Below, in pieces: positions 57,301 to 64,000 of a DNA stretch of 64,000 bases; the stretch's first letter is position 1, and the number at the start of each line of letters is the position of its first letter. The notes below the pieces were generated by a model, which saw only the letters and a list, made by a program, of their open reading frames with translations, was not told the origin of the DNA and ran no database searches. The stretch is from Streptomyces sp. TS71-3 (GTDB lineage: Bacteria; Actinomycetota; Actinomycetes; Streptomycetales; Streptomycetaceae): assembly GCF_018327685.1 (NCBI RefSeq), contig NZ_BNEL01000001.1:2604001-2668000 (forward strand), written 5' to 3'. A program made the position numbers and the translations under genes.

Positions 57301-58624
57301 GGTGGTGCAGCGCCAGGGCCGCCTTGATCAGCCCGGCCGCGCCGGCCGCCGCCTTGGTGTGGCCGATCTGGGACTTCACGCTGCCCACGGCCGCGTAGTG
57401 GTGGTCGTCGGGCGCGGCCAGGAGCGTGTTCAGCGCGGTCAGCTCGACCTCGTCGCCGGCCGGGGTCCCGGTGCCGTGCGCCTCGATCAGGCCGACCGAC
57501 GCCGGGGCGCAGTCCGCGTCCGCGTAGGCGCGGCGCAGCGCGCGGAGCTGGCCCTCGCCGCTGGGTGCGTAGATGCTCTTCGCGCTGCCGTCGCTGGAGC
57601 TGCCGAGGCCGCGCAGCACCGCGTACACCCGGTCGCCGTCCCGCTCCGCGTCCGCGAGCCGCTTCAGCGCCAGCATGCCGATGCCCTCGCCGACCAGCGT
57701 GCCGTCCGCCGCTGCGTCGAAGGGCCTGACCTGTCCGCTGAGCGACAGCGCGGGCGTCTTGCTGAAGCACATGAAGGAGACGATCGAGTTGTCCGCGTCG
57801 CAGCCGCCGGTGAGCATCACGTCGGCGCGCCTGCCGAGGAGCTCGTCGACGGCGGCGCGCAGCGCGGCGAGCGAGCTGGCGCAGGCCGCGTCCACCGTGT
57901 GGTTGGCCGCGCCGAGGTTCAGCTTGTTGGCGACGCGGCCGGAGACGACGTTGCCGAGGATGCCGGGGAAGGAGTCCTCCGTCCACGGCGGCAGGGCCGC
58001 GAGCCGGGACCGCACGATCCGCTCGACGGTCTCCTCGGCGAGCCCGAAGGCCAGCAGCGTCTGCTTGAGCTCCGGCACCAGCAGGCGGGCGGCCAGCGGC
58101 ATCAGGGTGCTGTTGGTGCCGCACACGCCGAGGATCACGCCGGTGCGCGCCGGGTCGTGCCAGGTCTGCCTGCCGTCCGCCGCGTCGTGCAGGGTCTCCT
58201 TGGCGACCACCAGGCTCAGCAGCTGCACCAGGCCGGTGGAGTCGACCATGTTCGGCGGCATGGCGAACTCGCGCGGGTCGAAGATCTCGGGGGTGAGGAA
58301 GCCGCCGCGCTTGCAGTAGGTGCGGTCCTCGGCGAAGGGGTCGGGGTCGTAGTGGTGCTCGGCGTTCCACCAGCTCTCGGGCACGACGTCCGAGCAGTCC
58401 CTGCCCGAGACGATGTTGTCCCAGAACTCCCTGACGTCCGACGCCTTGGGGAACCTGGCAGCGAGCCCCACGATCGCCACGGGATCACGCGCCAGCCGGC
58501 GGTCGGTGTCCTCGGCGGACGCGGTGTCCACGGCATACCCGGTGTCCTTGACGTTCCCGGCGTCCCCTGCCTTCTCCGTGTCCTTCACGTGCCCGGCACT
58601 CTCGACGGCTCCGTCGTCCGACAT
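51362..58624 (-). CDS. pfaA: PfaA-like multidomain synthase: KS-AT-ACP-KR-DH
   Basis: This 2420-residue megasynthase has a ketosynthase at about residues 46-505 with catalytic Cys248 (DAACAS), His383 (EAHGTGT) and His422 (IGHTK). An acyltransferase lies at about 690-1000 (AGQGSQYVDMG; Ser near 785 in GHSFGE). A single ACP near 1433 has LGIDSLKQVEI. A ketoreductase near 1810 has VTGGARGIT, and a product-template/DH-like hot-dog domain near 2143 has DHRIGGAPLLP. Six 10-residue GAVPEGHLQA repeats link KS and AT, and Asn/Gly linkers precede the ACP. Marine PfaA has four to nine tandem ACPs; here there is one. The ATG at 58624 is the best start after GAAGGGGCG, although spacing is long. The product is probably a reduced acyl chain; the set recalls the PUFA-like genes of other Streptomyces. 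Confidence 0.9.
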   Translation of the reverse strand: MSDDGAVESAGHVKDTEKAGDAGNVKDTGYAVDTASAEDTDRRLARDPVAIVGLAARFPKASDVREFWDNIVSGRDCSDVVPESWWNAEHHYDPDPFAEDRTYCKRGGFLTPEIFDPREFAMPPNMVDSTGLVQLLSLVVAKETLHDAADGRQTWHDPARTGVILGVCGTNSTLMPLAARLLVPELKQTLLAFGLAEETVERIVRSRLAALPPWTEDSFPGILGNVVSGRVANKLNLGAANHTVDAACASSLAALRAAVDELLGRRADVMLTGGCDADNSIVSFMCFSKTPALSLSGQVRPFDAAADGTLVGEGIGMLALKRLADAERDGDRVYAVLRGLGSSSDGSAKSIYAPSGEGQLRALRRAYADADCAPASVGLIEAHGTGTPAGDEVELTALNTLLAAPDDHHYAAVGSVKSQIGHTKAAAGAAGLIKAALALHHQVLPPTINVTEPRAQARAGDSALYVNTAARPWLREASRPVRRAGVSAFGFGGVNYHAVLEEHVRAEAGAGAVPGGHVQAGAVPDGRLGAGAVPDGRLGAGAVPEGHLQAGAVPEGHLQAGAVPEGHVQIRRALHETPRPCLWHAPDPALLLQRLERGDAPDTGPAPADHARIGLVAKGSRQHAELLALAVERLRATVEGERGSAATVQAGGLISTSGPGGAGDPAPPDGWSHPRGIHYRRRALPSGTRVGALFAGQGSQYVDMGLGAALALPPVRDAFEAAGTGFPAADGLARAVFPPPGTGDTQAHAERLRRTSYAQPAIGALSMGQYTWLRELGFAPDGVLGHSFGELTALWASGVLDDTAFTALARARGRAMEQPPGKDADPGAMAAVRMRRDALDEALRAHPDLTVCNHNAPDEHALGGPTPAVTRFLAWCAARDLHAARLPVAAAFHTRHVAHATDAFAAACGTTAFGTPAVPVYANTSGAAYGTDPAANRATLVAQLGHPVDFASRVQEMYADGVRVFVEFGPRRTLTSLVERTLGDGAVEAFACDGGPGSDGAATLMQAAVRLSVLGLPLTGLDRYAAPPCAERPAPSKVARRLEGPLFAVERRRAAHEELMERLTAEGASVSGGSPAVAMANGSGTPAAAGTNGAVETIGVPEPNGAVETISVPEPNGAVETISVPEPNGAVRSVAPGAGQDAVAGQRDPLSQDATTGQADPLSRAATEHLAAHTRYLDGQVRTADRLTALLREGAAGGRGVDPALLAAVQAVTEHSAALGEAHARAGEAVRDILRPLSNGTVPAAGPPGGARPDGAGGHGTLPGGTPSNGALGNGTQSNGALSSGAQPNGTLSRGTLPGGQAPGGGLLLNGAPSNGAQAGAIAPGTALPHQHTGTFPDPEAEVAGAQDAQDAPAAADPGEDETQAGSMGENVSALAELWAARQNSETAKPVTMDIADLDPEELEREFRVVIADKTGYDLDMIEPDMHIQEELGIDSLKQVEIAAEMWRRYPVISRSELYRFSEAKTVRQLTEMAQDILLNPQPQLRSPARHSGTGRTHVAPADLPAPDVCTDAFADEPHALLLDDGGELAATVARALADREWRVTRVCLPGRASAEDAGEAIDADTAPDVQPVNGAQAPAGAEPGAGTESATGADTATTVRLADWSEAAFETALAGVLSATERLDLCVLPVSRNATTDTGTNTAATSTSTSTGTPADAEADADALVRRLRHAVLVAKQVRPALEAAAGTGTRAGLVTVTSLDGALGHAGSGGDGTAALAGGLGALVRTVALEATTLFCRAVDFAPGLAADAVAEAFGAELVDVATDVREVGVDSRGRRTPRLSTVPWPGAPAAPAALPPSEADLLLVTGGARGITAWCVEALAQDNRCGYVLLGRTPLDPEPEWAAGLTTAEELTGALEARAREAGEDPNAGPVRDRIERDRTRVLQQRDVRDQLATLQSKGVEAVYAAADVRDADAVAAALAPYADRITGVLHGAGILRDRPLSEVTAESVAPVVDTKLIGLRNVLGALEPGRLRHLVLFSSVSATSGNLRQTDYALANHAMNLFGCAFQAAHPGCRVLPMAWGPWEGGMAAAVQQVFTEAGIPVLSREEGCRYFLAELGAADAELGTTGTEAGTTTAAAGEADAPAGSEAGADAPAGPGGGVIVVGPTADLFRRCDRVPEAGLTAYRMITGLGEHPLLRDHRIGGAPLLPMTAAVGWALGTVERAHGDSRPVIECREFRITRGVLLAPGHPERFRVRLTRDPQPELAARLTRVRIQDAGPGGAAHYEGGFLLSDGVEPAPTVDLPPFRCGPEPHPGYTDGRLFHGPALTGLRDVLEEAPGRLVVSARMPEPELFRGSYAGRLHSPALADLLLQTGLLALLDLADGDAVPLPVSVERVTFHEPLPDDAPFAVIADVDDVSTAASMISTVTLTACTPEGRVLQRWQDLHFLWIDHPDRRIPDFVGGTGAPADGGARGGRG
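55233..55340 (-). repeat. Three 36-bp tandem repeats inside the PfaA-like linker
   Basis: Starts at 55233, 55269 and 55305 have an identical ACCGCTCCGTTCGGTTCC beginning. In protein they give three copies of a 12-residue unit built around ETISVPEPNGAV. They lie between the AT and ACP domains and look like an expandable flexible linker. Confidence 0.85.
56921..57100 (-). repeat. Six 30-bp tandem repeats between KS and AT of the PfaA-like protein
   Basis: Units start at 56921, 56951, 56981, 57011, 57041 and 57071, with cores such as GAGGTGTCCTTCGGGAACGG. They encode GAVPEGHLQA and GAVPDGRLGA decapeptides. The exact 30-base period keeps the frame, so copy number can vary freely. Confidence 0.9.
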
Positions 58625-59080
58625 GCGCGTGTGCACCCGCCCCTTCGTTGGCTGTGGTGGGCAGGCGGGGCCCGCCCGTGGTGGGCGGGACGTCGGCTGC
58701 CTCGGTGAGAAGGACCGCGGTGGTCCGCGGACGCCGCCGGTGCGCCGGCGCGCGGCACCCCTGGCGGCGCTCCAGGGCACGGGGGCCCGGACCGCCGTCC
58801 ACATCAATGCACGGGGCATCTGTCAGCCAAACGGCGAGAAACCGTTGCATCAGAGTGCGAGAGGGCGCACGAAAGCCTTCGGTGCCTTTCCATTCACGTC
58901 CGCGCTCCGGGTCGGGGCGCCCGCGCCGTGTCCGGGCCCTCACCGCGCCGGTACGCTCCCGTGCGCCTGCCGGCCGCGTCCGCTCGTGCCCGCCGGCGCC
59001 TACCCGGCCGGTGGGGCGCCTGCCACGCTGTCCACGAACGCGGAAGCGCACGCGTCCCCGGCGCACGTCACGGAGGTTGT
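58625..59080. other. Divergent promoter region between the PfaA-like gene and a methyltransferase
   Basis: These 456 bases hold no supportable gene. Somewhat AT-rich stretches at about 58830-58890 (for example GAGAAACCGTTGCATCAGAG) are candidate promoter sequence. Transcription of the PUFA-like operon and of the methyltransferase must both start here. Confidence 0.6.
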
Positions 59081-59995
59081 ATGACCAGCCCCCACACCCT
59101 CCAGGACGCCTACGGCCCCGGGAACGTCCTCTTCCGGGTGCTGGAGCCGATGGGCTGGGGGGACCTGCTCAACCTCGGCTACTGGACCCCGGGCACCCTG
59201 CCGGTCCTGCCGGCCGCCGGGCTCGGGCCGTTCCAGCGGCGGCTGGTGGCCCGCTCCACCGCACTGCTCGGGCTGACCCCGCGGGACACCGTCCTGGACG
59301 CCGCCTGCGGCCGCGGCTACAGCAGCCACGTGATGGCCGGCCAGGGCTCCCGGGTGACGGGGGTGGACCTGCTGACCGCCCATGTGGCGCAGGCGCAGCG
59401 GCGGTTCGGCGGGCGCCCGGGGCTCAGGTTCACCACCGGCGACCTCACGGCGCTGCGCCGACCGCCCTCGGGCAACGGCCACCGCCCCTTCCCGGACGGC
59501 TCCTTCACCAGGGTCCACTGCCTCGAAGCGGCCTTCCACCTGGGCCCCGAGGGCCGCCGCGCGTTCCTGGAGGACGCCTACGAGCTGCTGGCGCCCGGTG
59601 GCCGCCTGGTGCTGGTCGACTTCGTCTGGAGGACCGGCGACCCGGCCGGCATCGCCGCCGCCGACCCGGGGCGGCTGGTGCGCGACACCTGGCGGTTCGA
59701 GGCGTTCGAACCGCTCGCCGGCTACCACGGCCACGCCCTCGACATCGGCTTCCGCATCCGCAGGACCCTGGACTGGACCCGCCCCGTCACCGGCCGCTTC
59801 CTGCGCCTGGCCCACCTCTGCGCGGGGCTCAGCGGCACGCGGGCCGGGCGGCGCCTGCTGTGCCGCCGCTGGCCCGCGCTGTCCACCCTGTCCGGGCAGG
59901 ACTGGGTGCACTTCGCGGCCGTCATCCACGCCCACACCGCCGTCCAGCGGGCGAGCGGCTATGCGGCGCTGGTGCTGGACCGCCCGGAGAGCTGA
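59081..59995 (+). CDS. Class I SAM-dependent methyltransferase (MPBQ/sterol-methyltransferase-like)
   Basis: This 304-residue protein starts at ATG 59081, directly after CACGGAGGTTGT. It has an N-terminal segment LQDAYGPGNVLFRVLEPMGWGDLLNLGYWTPG, as in cyclopropane-synthase- and gamma-tocopherol-methyltransferase-like enzymes. Motif I is VLDAACGRGYSSHVMAGQGSRVTGVDLL, and later motifs are HCLEAAFHLGPEGRRAFLEDAYELLAPGGRLVLVDF. It is divergent from the PfaA-like gene, so it may modify the lipid made by that operon. This link rests only on position. The C-terminal 80 residues (helical, Arg/Leu-rich) may bind a hydrophobic substrate or the membrane. Confidence 0.88.
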   Translation: MTSPHTLQDAYGPGNVLFRVLEPMGWGDLLNLGYWTPGTLPVLPAAGLGPFQRRLVARSTALLGLTPRDTVLDAACGRGYSSHVMAGQGSRVTGVDLLTAHVAQAQRRFGGRPGLRFTTGDLTALRRPPSGNGHRPFPDGSFTRVHCLEAAFHLGPEGRRAFLEDAYELLAPGGRLVLVDFVWRTGDPAGIAAADPGRLVRDTWRFEAFEPLAGYHGHALDIGFRIRRTLDWTRPVTGRFLRLAHLCAGLSGTRAGRRLLCRRWPALSTLSGQDWVHFAAVIHAHTAVQRASGYAALVLDRPES

Positions 59996-60191
59996 AGCGG
60001 TACGGAGGATCCACCCGTCACGGAGAGCCGACCCGGTACCGGGCCCCGGCCCCGGCGCGGCGCCCCGGCCCCGGCGCGGCGCCCCCGCCCCGGCGCGGCG
60101 CCCCCGCCCCCTCCCGCCCATGCGGCAGTATGCAAATAAGGGTGAATGAAAGCCGCATATCGGGCGATGGTCCGAGAAGGGTGACGAGGAC

Positions 60192-61064
60192 ATGGCGGAA
60201 GTGCACCACCGCTTCGCGACCGTGCAGGGACGGCAGCTCTTCTACCGGGAGGCCGGGCCGCGCGACGCCCCCGTCCTCGTACCGCTGCACGGCTTTCCGA
60301 GCAGCTCCTTCATGTACCGCCGCCTGATCCCGGCGCTGGCCGACGAGTACCGCCTCATCGCCCCCGACTACCCCGGCTTCGGCTTCTCCGACACGCCGTC
60401 CACCGACGAGTTCGACTACACCTTCGACGCCCTCACCGACCACGTCGGCGGCCTGCTCGACCAGCTCGGGGTGGGCCGGTACGCGCTCTACGTCCAGGAC
60501 TACGGCGCCCCCGTCGGCTGGCGTCTGGCGCTGCGGAACCCCGACGCGATCACCGCCGTGGTGACCCAGAGCGGCAACGCCTACGAGGAGGGCTTCGTCG
60601 ACGAGTTCTGGCGGCCCATCGTCGCCTACCAGCGCGACCCCAGCCCCGACAACGCGGCGGCCCTGGCCCCGGCGCTCGGACTCGACATGATCAAGTGGCA
60701 GTACGTCACCGGGGTCCCCGACGAGACGCTGGTCGACCCCGACACCTGGCACCACGACCACCGGATGGTCTCCCGCCCCGGCAACGACCTGGTCCAGCTC
60801 AAGCTGCTCCAGGACTACGCCACCAACGTCCCGCTCTACCCGCGCGTCCAGGAGTACCTGCGCGACCGGCGCCCGCCGCTGCTCGCCGTCTGGGGCAGGA
60901 ACGACCCGATCTTCGGTCCCGACGGCGCCCGCGCCTTCAGCCGCGACCAGCCCGACGCCGAGGTGCACCTCCTGGACGGCGGCCACTTCCTCCTGGAGTC
61001 CGCCCTCGACGAGGCCGTCCGCCTGATCCGGAACTTCCTCGGCAGGAACATCAAGGGGTCGTAG
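60192..61064 (+). CDS. Alpha/beta hydrolase of the haloalkane dehalogenase/epoxide hydrolase group
   Basis: This 290-residue protein has the HGFP oxyanion motif at residues 33-36, a nucleophile Asp103 (YVQDYGAPVGW) in place of Ser, and an acid in AVWGRNDPIFGPDG. The general-base His is in LDGGHFLLESALDE. An Asp nucleophile marks it as an epoxide hydrolase or dehalogenase rather than an esterase. ATG 60192 is spaced about 7 bases from GACGAGGAC. Upstream, 60120-60180 contains an unusually AT-rich ATGCAAATAAGGGTGAATGAAAG promoter-like stretch, and 60050-60112 carries CCCCGGCGCGGCGCC repeats. The cap region is long (residues 130-200). The substrate is unknown. Confidence 0.9.
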   Translation: MAEVHHRFATVQGRQLFYREAGPRDAPVLVPLHGFPSSSFMYRRLIPALADEYRLIAPDYPGFGFSDTPSTDEFDYTFDALTDHVGGLLDQLGVGRYALYVQDYGAPVGWRLALRNPDAITAVVTQSGNAYEEGFVDEFWRPIVAYQRDPSPDNAAALAPALGLDMIKWQYVTGVPDETLVDPDTWHHDHRMVSRPGNDLVQLKLLQDYATNVPLYPRVQEYLRDRRPPLLAVWGRNDPIFGPDGARAFSRDQPDAEVHLLDGGHFLLESALDEAVRLIRNFLGRNIKGS

Positions 61065-61119
61065 CGGGCCACTGCCGCTCAGGGCCAGTGGCGGGCTACG
61101 GATGCCAGCGAGATCCGTG

Positions 61120-61163
61120 GGCCACGGATGCCGGGGAGAGGGGAATCCTCGGCATCCGTGGCC
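61120..61163. terminator. Long hairpin after the alpha/beta hydrolase
   Basis: GGCCACGGATGCCG (61120-61133) and CGGCATCCGTGGCC (61150-61163) are perfect complements with a 16-base loop. Further copies of CGGATGCC and ATCCGTGG lie just upstream at 61098-61119, so several alternative stems are possible. Confidence 0.75.
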
Positions 61164-61331
61164 GGGACCCGTTCCGCGCCGCGCCACGCGGCAGCGGCGG
61201 GAACGGAGCGGGGTGCCCCGGGGCGCGAGCGGCTGCGCTGCCGGGGCGTGAGGGGGTCGGTCAGGGCACGCTCGTCACGCCGCGTGCATCACGGACACGT
61301 GCGTCAGGACACGCGCATCAGGAGGTGTGCG

Positions 61332-61560
61332 TCAGGAGGTGTGCGGGCGCTTGCCCGGCTCCTGGCGCGGTATCTGCTGGTTGGCCGGCGGATGGTCGGC
61401 TTCGGCAGCTGGTTCACCTCGTACTGCGCGAGCTGGTACTGCCCGGTGGTGTCCGGCAGCACCGGCGCGTCGTTCGCCTTGCCGAACCGGAACGTGGACG
61501 TCAGGTTGCCCACGGTCCGCCGGCGCCACTCGCTGATGTTGGGCTCCTTTGCAGGGCTTC
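61332..61560 (-). pseudogene. Phospholipase C C-terminal remnant, truncated and frameshifted
   Basis: The minus strand encodes KEPNISEWRRRTVGNLTSTF, then RFGKANDAPVLPDTTGQYQL and AQYEVNQLPKPT. These are the characteristic end of the catalytic domain and tail of secreted phosphoesterase/phospholipase C proteins. Near 61388-61393 the frame shifts by one base; the other frame continues PANQQIPRQEPGKRPHTS and stops at 61332, a natural-looking C-terminus. The whole N-terminal catalytic part is missing: similarity stops at 61560, where the transposon sequence begins. The gene was probably destroyed by insertion or deletion linked to the adjacent IS fragment. Confidence 0.8.
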
Positions 61561-61610
61561 CCCCAGTGTTCACCGGCGAGGTCACACGCTGTGATGGTAG
61601 CTTGCGAGCG

Positions 61611-61928
61611 ATGACTACTCACGTGAAGCGGGCGTTCAAGCACCGCTTTTATCCGAGCGATGCGCAGGCGGCTGAGTTGTCGCGCACGTTCGGGTGCGTG
61701 CGGAAGGTCTACAACTTAGCTCTCGCGGCCCGAACGGAGGCGTGGGCACGCCAGGAGCGGGTCAACTACAACCAGACGTCGGCGATGCTGACCGTTTGGA
61801 AGAAGAGTGAGGAACTCGCGTTCCTCAATGAGGTCTCCAGCGTTCCGCTCCAGCAGGCCCTGCGGCACTTGCAGACGGCGTTCACAAATTACGAAGTCCT
61901 TTCAAGTTCGGCTCTTCGGCCGACTTAG
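61611..61928 (+). pseudogene. Truncated IS200/IS605-family TnpB/OrfB fragment
   Basis: ATG 61611 opens a frame with KRAFKHRFYPSDAQAAELSRTFGCVRKVYNLALAARTEAW, the N-terminal helix-turn-helix domain of TnpB/OrfB proteins. It continues NQTSAMLTVWKKSEELAFLNEVSSVPLQQALRHLQTAFTNYE and then loses similarity after about residue 93. A normal TnpB has about 380-400 residues, with the RuvC-like and zinc-finger parts that are absent here. The left flank (61550-61610) may be the IS left end, since it abuts the phospholipase remnant. No TnpA gene is seen. It is a relic. Confidence 0.88.
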
Positions 61929-62177
61929 GGGGCTCGCAAACGGTCACTCGGAGAGGCGACCCATCACGCGGAACCGGGATGGCCGCTTCCGGAAGTCCCG
62001 CTGAACGGATGGATGTATCGCACAAGAAACCCTCGCGGTACACGCGGCGTTGGGCCGGACCACATCTGCCTGCCCGGTGCGGGCGGCATGGCGGCCTGCC
62101 TGCGGTGTGGCATGCGGTGCGGCCGAGGGGGCGTGCGGCGGGGCGGCGCCCGGTCGCGCGTTCCTAGACTCGGGGCC

Positions 62178-63002
62178 ATGTGCGCGCAGGTGATGGTAGC
62201 CGAGGACGACGAGGGGCAGGCCGAGCTGGTCCGCCGCTATCTGGAGCACGAGGGCCACGGGGTGACCGTCGTGCACGACGGCCGGGCCGCGCTCGACGCG
62301 CTCCGGCACGCCCCGCCCGACCTGCTGGTCCTGGACGTGATGATGCCGCGCGTCGACGGGCTCGACGTCTGCCGGATCGTCCGCTCCCAACAGGCCCTCG
62401 CCGACCTGCCGGTGCTGATGCTCACCGCCCGCTCCACGGAGGACGACCTGCTGCTCGGCCTCGACCTCGGCGCGGACGACTACATGACGAAGCCGTTCAG
62501 CCCCCGGGAACTGATGGCCCGGGTGCGGGCACTGCTCCGCCGCGGCGCCCGCACCGGTCCCACAGGTCCCACCGGTCCCACCGAGCCCGAGCCGGCGTCC
62601 CGGCCGGTGCTCAGGGCGGGCCCCCTGACGGTGGATCCGGCGCGGCACGAGGCGTGGGCGCACGGGCGCAGGATCGAGTGCACACCGGGGGAGTTCCGGC
62701 TCCTCGAAGTGCTCGCGGAGCGCCCCGGGCAGGTGTTCACGCGCGCTCAGATCCTCTCGCGGCTGCACGGCTTCGACAGCTACATCACCGGCCGGACGGT
62801 GGACGTCCACGTGATGAACCTGCGCCGGAAGCTGGAACCCGATCCGCGGGTGCCCCGCTGCCTGGTGACGGTGTACGGGGTCGGCTACAAGCTGGCGGAC
62901 GAGTGGCCGGAGGCCCCGGCCTCCGCGGAGCAGGCCTTCCGGGATCCGGGCTCCCGGGAGCCGGACGGCCCGCGACGGCCCGGGGCCGGCGGCCGTTCAT
63001 GA
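62178..63002 (+). CDS. Two-component response regulator, OmpR/PhoB family
   Basis: This 274-residue protein has a receiver domain with acidic residues 10-11 (VAEDDEGQ), phospho-acceptor Asp53 (LVLDVMMPRVDG) and Lys105 (YMTKPFSPRELMARVRALL). A GPTGPTGPTEPEP linker leads to a winged-helix domain (CTPGEFRLLEVLAERPGQVFTRAQIL and TVDVHVMNLRRKLEPDPRVPRCLVTVYGVGYKL). ATG 62178 gives the standard N-terminus MCAQVMVAEDDE; a longer frame upstream is not supported. The C-terminal 35 residues are a disordered tail. The stop overlaps the kinase start as ATGA. Confidence 0.93.
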   Translation: MCAQVMVAEDDEGQAELVRRYLEHEGHGVTVVHDGRAALDALRHAPPDLLVLDVMMPRVDGLDVCRIVRSQQALADLPVLMLTARSTEDDLLLGLDLGADDYMTKPFSPRELMARVRALLRRGARTGPTGPTGPTEPEPASRPVLRAGPLTVDPARHEAWAHGRRIECTPGEFRLLEVLAERPGQVFTRAQILSRLHGFDSYITGRTVDVHVMNLRRKLEPDPRVPRCLVTVYGVGYKLADEWPEAPASAEQAFRDPGSREPDGPRRPGAGGRS

Positions 63003-64000
63003 GTCCGGCCGCCTCCGGATCCGGCCGCACCGACCGGGCAGGGCTGGTCGGCCACACCGACCAGCATGGCGCCGCCCCCCACACCGACCGGGCCAGCACC
63101 GCCCCCCACACGGACCGGCCCAGCACCGCCGTCCCCACCGACCGGCGGGACGTGCCGCTGCGCCGCAGCCTGCTGGTGCGGCTGCTGGCCGTGTCGGCGC
63201 TGGTGTCCGTCTGCTCGGTCGCGGCCACCGCGTGGGTGGTGGTGCGCACGACCGCCGTCGCCATCGGACAGGAGCGCGGGCAGGCGCTCGCGGACGACAC
63301 CCGGATCTACGACGGCCTGCTCGGCTACGCCGCCACCCACCCGGACTGGTCCGGCGCCGGGCACCTGACCGGCGAGCTTGCGCACCGCACCGGCCACCGC
63401 ATCGTGCTGCTCGACAAGTCCGGCCGGACGCTCGCCGACTCCGAGTCCGCCACCGCCACCGCCACCGCCCACGGCCACGCCCCCGCCCCCGGCTCCGACG
63501 CCACCCACCCCCCGTACCGCCCGCCGGACAAGCCGACCGCCGTGATCGACCCGCTCGCCGTCGACCCCCAGCTCGTGCCCGGCGCCGAGGCCGACGGGAT
63601 CGACCCGCGCGCCGTCGGCCCCTTCCGGCTGCCCGCGGACGAGCGGGACCGCCTTGCGCGGGCCGCGGCCAAGGCGACCGCCTGCCTGCGCCGGACGCTG
63701 GGCGTCGAGGCGCACGTCGAGACCGCGCCCGGCGGGCGCCCCCGCGTCGTCACCGCCGACCAGAGCCCCGTCACCGGCACGCGGTGCGCGAGCACGGCGC
63801 TCGACGCGCCGACGCCGACCGAGACCAGGGCCCTGAAGGCGCTCAATTCCCTGGTCGACACGTGCCTCGCCCGGCGCGGCACGGGCCCGGTGCCGCTGAC
63901 GCTGGACCCGAGCGGGCAGCCGGCGGTGAGCCTGCCCGACCCCACCCGCCCCGCGCCGCGCCAGGCGGCCGTGGCACGCCCCGCCCCCGGCGAGGCCGAC
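62999..64000 (+). CDS. Sensor histidine kinase (partial, runs off the right edge)
   Basis: The visible 334 residues begin with a His/Asp/Thr-rich leader containing repeated HTDR-type phrases. A membrane segment follows (SLLVRLLAVSALVSVCSVAATAWVVV, about residues 57-84), then a large extracytoplasmic region with ALADDTRIYDGLLGYAATHPDWS and HRTGHRIVLLDKSGRTLADS. The latter resembles the PAS-like sensor folds of Streptomyces kinases. HisKA and ATPase domains lie beyond the window, so kinase identity rests on the ATGA overlap with the response regulator and on this N-terminal pattern. The ligand cannot be predicted. Confidence 0.82.
   Translation, partial: MSPAASGSGRTDRAGLVGHTDQHGAAPHTDRASTAPHTDRPSTAVPTDRRDVPLRRSLLVRLLAVSALVSVCSVAATAWVVVRTTAVAIGQERGQALADDTRIYDGLLGYAATHPDWSGAGHLTGELAHRTGHRIVLLDKSGRTLADSESATATATAHGHAPAPGSDATHPPYRPPDKPTAVIDPLAVDPQLVPGAEADGIDPRAVGPFRLPADERDRLARAAAKATACLRRTLGVEAHVETAPGGRPRVVTADQSPVTGTRCASTALDAPTPTETRALKALNSLVDTCLARRGTGPVPLTLDPSGQPAVSLPDPTRPAPRQAAVARPAPGEAD

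Noticed and set aside
53504..58708. A 1734-codon plus-strand frame across the PfaA-like gene
   Set aside because: It mirrors the codon positions of the real minus-strand synthase, has Arg/Gly/Val-rich composition and shows no domain motif.

Overview
The window looks like chromosomal DNA of a Streptomyces-type actinomycete. G+C is very high, start codons include many GTG and TTG, genes overlap by 1-4 bases as ATGA, GTGA, TTGA or TGATG, Tat and Sec signal peptides are common, and the families are typical of the group (XRE/DUF5753 with DUF397, MmyB-type XRE, SapA-like protein, DUF4230, GH116). Many entries are accessory or specialised-metabolism genes, which suggests a variable part of the chromosome. 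No tRNA, rRNA or CRISPR array was recognised.

Layout. 1-8657 (minus strand): a carbohydrate-uptake locus with a partial 2-hydroxyacid dehydrogenase, two ABC permeases, a binding lipoprotein and two related glycoside-hydrolase-like proteins. Its two promoters share an 11-bp palindrome, TTGT-NNN-ACAA. 8828-9287: a perfect hairpin and a 96-bp tandem repeat. 9402-13192: a two-component system and a membrane-anchored EEP-fold phosphoesterase. 13247-14286: a gamma-carbonic-anhydrase-like protein and a small hypothetical protein. 14611-20921: two phage-type small genes followed by a giant cysteine-rich Ig-like repeat protein with a TTG start and no signal peptide, set between strong hairpins. 21031-24495: a decayed EamA transporter, a SapA-like secreted protein, and a PLP dehydratase/ornithine-cyclodeaminase pair. 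24502-28145: regulators, including an XRE/DUF397 pair and an MmyB-type XRE divergent from a hydrolase.

28205-30551 (minus) is a compact RiPP cluster: a graspetide precursor, an ATP-grasp ligase and a PIMT-like methyltransferase, all translationally coupled. The set resembles aspartimide-containing graspetides. 30915-38449 holds a Tat-exported GH116 enzyme, a G3E GTPase, a secreted hydrolase and a secreted multidomain protein. 39125-46902 holds a methyltransferase, a DUF805 protein, a polysaccharide deacetylase, an MFS exporter with three C-terminal carboxypeptidase-regulatory-like domains, a DUF4230 protein, and a divergent SDR/HxlR pair.

46936-58624 (minus) is a three-gene PUFA-synthase-like operon: PfaA-like KS-AT-ACP-KR-DH, a FabA-type dehydratase protein, and PfaD-type enoyl reductase. 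It has no second KS/CLF and only one ACP. A divergent methyltransferase and an alpha/beta hydrolase follow. 61332-61928 contains a phospholipase C remnant abutting a truncated IS200/IS605 TnpB. The window ends in a response regulator and a histidine kinase that runs off the right edge.
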